Below the pieces are notes generated by a model. The model was not told where the DNA came from. It searched no databases and worked only from the letters and a program-made list of their open reading frames with translations. This document shows, piece by piece, positions 61,435-64,000 of a DNA stretch of 64,000 bases. The number at the start of each line of letters is the position of its first letter. Position 1 is the first letter of the stretch. A program made the position numbers and the translations under genes. This DNA is from DATARN01 sp963851105 (GTDB taxonomy: Bacteria; Actinomycetota; Acidimicrobiia; Acidimicrobiales; Palsa-688): positions 1 through 64,000 of the forward strand of contig CAWKNP010000011.1 of assembly GCA_963851105.1 (NCBI GenBank), in the 5' to 3' direction.

Positions 61435-64000
61435 CAGGGCACCGCCACCGTGGTCGTGGTCGACGTTGTCGTGGTGGGCCGCGGCGTGGCCCGCGTCGTG
61501 GTCGGAAACAGTCGCGTCGTGGTTGGTGTTCCCGGAAGTGGTGTCAATGGCTTAAGGGTCGGTGGCGGTGCCGACGGTGGACACGGCACCGTGGCGGGCG
61601 AGGTTGGCGTGGTCGAGGTGGTCGAGGTAGAAGGCGGCGGGAAAAGGGGCGAAGTCGTCGAGGTCGTCGATGTCGTCGATGTCGTCGATGTGGAGGTGGA
61701 CGTCGACGAGGTTGAAGACGAAGGCGAGAACGGCGGCGGCGTTGTTGTCGTCGTCGGCGCAAAGCAGGGGATGAGAGGCGCGGGAGGCACGAAATTCTCG
61801 ACCGGGCTCCCGGCCAGTGCCGCGGCCATGAAGTCGTGCCACGCCTGGGCCGGCAGGGTGCCCCCGAACACCTCCGGTAGGCCCTTGATGTTGACCAGGG
61901 GCTGGCGGCCATTGGTATTGCCCATCCACACCGAGGTGACGAGCTGCGGCGTATACCCGACGAACCAGGCATCACTGAACGATTCGCTGGTGCCCGTCTT
62001 GCCGGCCGTCCCGTCGGGGCGTCCGATGTTGGCCGCGACGCCGGTCCCGTAGCCGACGACGTCTTTCAAGACGTCGTTGACCTGGTCGGCAACCGCGGTG
62101 GCCAGGACCCGCTTGCCGGTGCGGGCGGAGTTGTCCTCGAGCACCGTGCCGTTGGCGGCGGTAACGCGCAGCACCGGGCTGGCAGGAAACTGCACGCCCC
62201 GGTCGGCGAACACGCTGTAGGCGGCGGCCATGTCGAGCGGCGAGACGTCAGCTGACCCGAGCGTCAGGCTGGGACCGTAGGGGCCGGTACGGCCCCGGCC
62301 GTCGGGGCTGATCATGGTCAGGCCGAGCCGGTGCGCCAGCTCTGCGGTCTTGGCGATACCGACGTCCTCGATCAACTGGGCGAACACCGTGTTGACGGAG
62401 TACGCGGTGGCCTGGCGGAGCGTGATCGGTCCGTAACCGCCGCTTTCGACGTTGTGGACGGTGCAGTTGGCCCCCTGGCATTTTCCCTTCGGGAAGGTGT
62501 AGGAGCTGGGGCCGTCGTACACCTTTTTGGCGTCGAGCCCCTCCTCGAATGCCTTTGCCAGCGTGAACGGTTTGAAGGCGGACCCTGGCTGGCGGCCGCT
62601 GCCGCCGCCGTCGATGCAGATGGGCGCGTCGTTGGCCTGCAGCCCGGTCGTGGCCGGGCAGGCACCGAGCGCCGCGTTGACCTGCGAGGCGGCGAAGTCG
62701 CGTCCGCCGATCATGGCTTTCACCAGGCCCGTGCCCGGGTCGAGGACCACCATGGCCATGTCAACCGGGGCTTGGGTGCCTTTCAGGGCGGCGGCCACGG
62801 CGGCCTCCGCCTGGGCCTGCATCCCCGGGTCGAGTGAGGTCTCGACGCGCAGGCCGCCGCCCGCCACCACATCGGCCCCGAAGCGGGCCACGAGGTAGCG
62901 CCGCACGTAGTCGACGAACCAGGGATACCGCGTCGGCGCGGCGGCCGCCGGGTACACCGTGGTGACGGCCGGCCCGGGCGGGGTGTCGCCGCCTGCGAGG
63001 ACGAGGCGCTGAGAGTCGGCGGCCGACTCCTGGGCGAACGTGATCTTTCCCTGCGCCGCCATCTTCGCCAGCACGTCGACGCGGCGGATCTCGGCACCCG
63101 TCGGGTCGACACGCGGGTCGTAGGCGCTCGGCGCCGGCAGGATCCCGGCCAAGGCGGCGGCCTCGGACAAGGTGAGGTCGCGCACCGATTTGTGGAAGTA
63201 CGACGCCGCGGCCGCGCCGACGCCATAGGACCCGCCGCCCAGGTAGACCCGGGACAGGTAGCCGACGAGGATCTGGTCCTTGGTCAGCTGCGAGTCCACC
63301 CGGCCCGCCAAGACGGCTTCGCGGAGCTTGCGGTTCAGGGAGCGGACATTGCTGCCGTACACGAGCCGCACATACTGCTGGTCGATCGTCGAGGCGCCTT
63401 GGGCGTAGCTGCCGCCGTTCAGGTCGGCCCAGAGGGCCCGCACAACACCTTTGGGGTCGATCCCGCGATGGTCGTAGAACCGGCGGTCCTCGGCCGCGAC
63501 CACGGCGTCTTTCAGGACCTGGGGAACGTCGGCTGCGGAGACCGGCAGGTTGGTGGCGAACTGCTGGAAGGTGGCGATCTTGGTGCCCGAGGCGTCGAAC
63601 ACCTCAGTGATGGCCGATCCCACCGGCGGTCGGGGCGCCGGCAGCGCCCCTGACTGGGAGGTGGAGATCACGCTCGCGGTGAGCAGGTCGAGCACGACCA
63701 CAGGTACCAGGACGCTTGCCACCGCCATGACGATGACGGCGCGCACCAGCCCGCCGCCCTTGACCGGAGGACCCGACGGTCGCCGCGAGCCCGACCAGGT
63801 GGTCGAACGCGCCGAGCTGGCGGGACCCTGTGAGGCCCACGAGCCCGACGACAGGCCGAAGAAGCCACCCAGCTCCGTAGCGGCCTTGGTGGGCTTGGCG
63901 GGCCGGGGCGTCGTCGGTCGTGACGAGGGGGGAAACAGCTCGTCTCGGTCGATGAGGACGACGCCGAGCACGCCGATGACCGCTACGGAAATGATGATCA
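61434..64000 (-). CDS. Class A penicillin-binding protein, 5' end outside the window
   Basis: This is a bifunctional peptidoglycan synthase. Glycosyltransferase motifs are VAAEDRRFYDHRGID, GASTIDQQYVRL and GYLSRVYLGGGSYGVGAAA. Transpeptidase motifs are RQPGSAFKPF (SxxK), SVNTVFAQL (SxN) and AGKTGTSES (KTG). A long Ser/Thr/Pro tail ends it. The frame has no stop up to the right edge and includes an extra hydrophobic stretch (IIISVAVIGVLGVVL) before a low-complexity linker. Either the protein has a second N-terminal helix or translation starts internally, for instance near VRAVIVMAVASVLVP. Confidence 0.88.
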   Translation of the reverse strand, partial: IIISVAVIGVLGVVLIDRDELFPPSSRPTTPRPAKPTKAATELGGFFGLSSGSWASQGPASSARSTTWSGSRRPSGPPVKGGGLVRAVIVMAVASVLVPVVVLDLLTASVISTSQSGALPAPRPPVGSAITEVFDASGTKIATFQQFATNLPVSAADVPQVLKDAVVAAEDRRFYDHRGIDPKGVVRALWADLNGGSYAQGASTIDQQYVRLVYGSNVRSLNRKLREAVLAGRVDSQLTKDQILVGYLSRVYLGGGSYGVGAAAASYFHKSVRDLTLSEAAALAGILPAPSAYDPRVDPTGAEIRRVDVLAKMAAQGKITFAQESAADSQRLVLAGGDTPPGPAVTTVYPAAAAPTRYPWFVDYVRRYLVARFGADVVAGGGLRVETSLDPGMQAQAEAAVAAALKGTQAPVDMAMVVLDPGTGLVKAMIGGRDFAASQVNAALGACPATTGLQANDAPICIDGGGSGRQPGSAFKPFTLAKAFEEGLDAKKVYDGPSSYTFPKGKCQGANCTVHNVESGGYGPITLRQATAYSVNTVFAQLIEDVGIAKTAELAHRLGLTMISPDGRGRTGPYGPSLTLGSADVSPLDMAAAYSVFADRGVQFPASPVLRVTAANGTVLEDNSARTGKRVLATAVADQVNDVLKDVVGYGTGVAANIGRPDGTAGKTGTSESFSDAWFVGYTPQLVTSVWMGNTNGRQPLVNIKGLPEVFGGTLPAQAWHDFMAAALAGSPVENFVPPAPLIPCFAPTTTTTPPPFSPSSSTSSTSTSTSTTSTTSTTSTTSPLFPPPSTSTTSTTPTSPATVPCPPSAPPPTLKPLTPLPGTPTTTRLFPTTTRATPRPTTTTSTTTTVAVP

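Overview
The window is a high-GC chromosomal stretch from an actinobacterium. Supporting signs are a WhiB regulator, a mycothiol-dependent isomerase-family protein, two F420-dependent flavin-fold enzymes, a DUF2510 protein, GTG/TTG starts and a tRNA gene without an encoded CCA end. The mix (F420 enzymes, two class A penicillin-binding proteins, choice-of-anchor P and FGLLP-type proteins, archaeal-style HerA/NurA) suggests a deep-branching soil lineage such as Acidimicrobiia. That placement is inference.

Layout. 0-1.5 kb: end of a secreted multidomain protein. 1.4-11 kb: a DNA double-strand-break locus, with Ku and a stand-alone LigD polymerase domain on the minus strand facing away from NurA, HerA, SbcD/Mre11 and SbcC/Rad50 on the plus strand, plus a NERD-domain protein. 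11-12.4 kb: a twin hairpin repeat, a DUF2510 membrane protein and the RNase P RNA. 12.4-19.6 kb: a decayed accessory block (frameshifted mycothiol-dependent isomerase and rifampicin-phosphotransferase-like genes, an intact TetR regulator with a palindromic operator candidate, broken CMD and alcohol dehydrogenase genes, truncated DUF2255 and SDR remnants, intact cupin and SDR). 19.7-28 kb: phosphoesterase, SulP transporter, F420 enzymes, DUF1684 and an internally duplicated membrane protein. 27.3-37 kb: zinc-ribbon protein, PBP, Ppx/GppA, CYTH-CHAD, QueA-like, SDR, small metallopeptidase, VOC protein and ECF sigma factor. 37-43 kb: DUF2071, PQQ-like lipoprotein, a 65-bp tandem repeat tract, tRNA-Val, WhiB, a 59-residue small protein and an inositol-phosphatase-family enzyme. 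43-49 kb: carbonic anhydrase and an AtzG-AtzE-AtzH amidase operon divergent from a NitT/TauT-type ABC transporter. 49-55 kb: an APH-like kinase/acyl-CoA dehydrogenase pair, DUF2330, unknowns and a flavin reductase. 55-64 kb: an FGLLP-type membrane protein, a leader-peptide-preceded operon (acyl-CoA dehydrogenase-like, cytosolic PhnD-like binding protein, TusA-like/ferritin-like fusion), VOC, and a second PBP running off the right edge.

The two most interesting systems are (i) the compact end-joining versus end-resection locus at 1.4-11 kb and (ii) the 57.3-60.7 kb operon, whose unusual parts list points to uncharacterised, possibly sulfur-related, redox chemistry.

Single-base frameshifts recur (Ku, isomerase, rph with at least three, CMD with several, alcohol dehydrogenase, SDR at 35.3 kb, kinase at 50.2 kb). 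Some may be assembly indels, but their concentration between 12.7 and 17.7 kb looks like real gene decay or a locally poor consensus.
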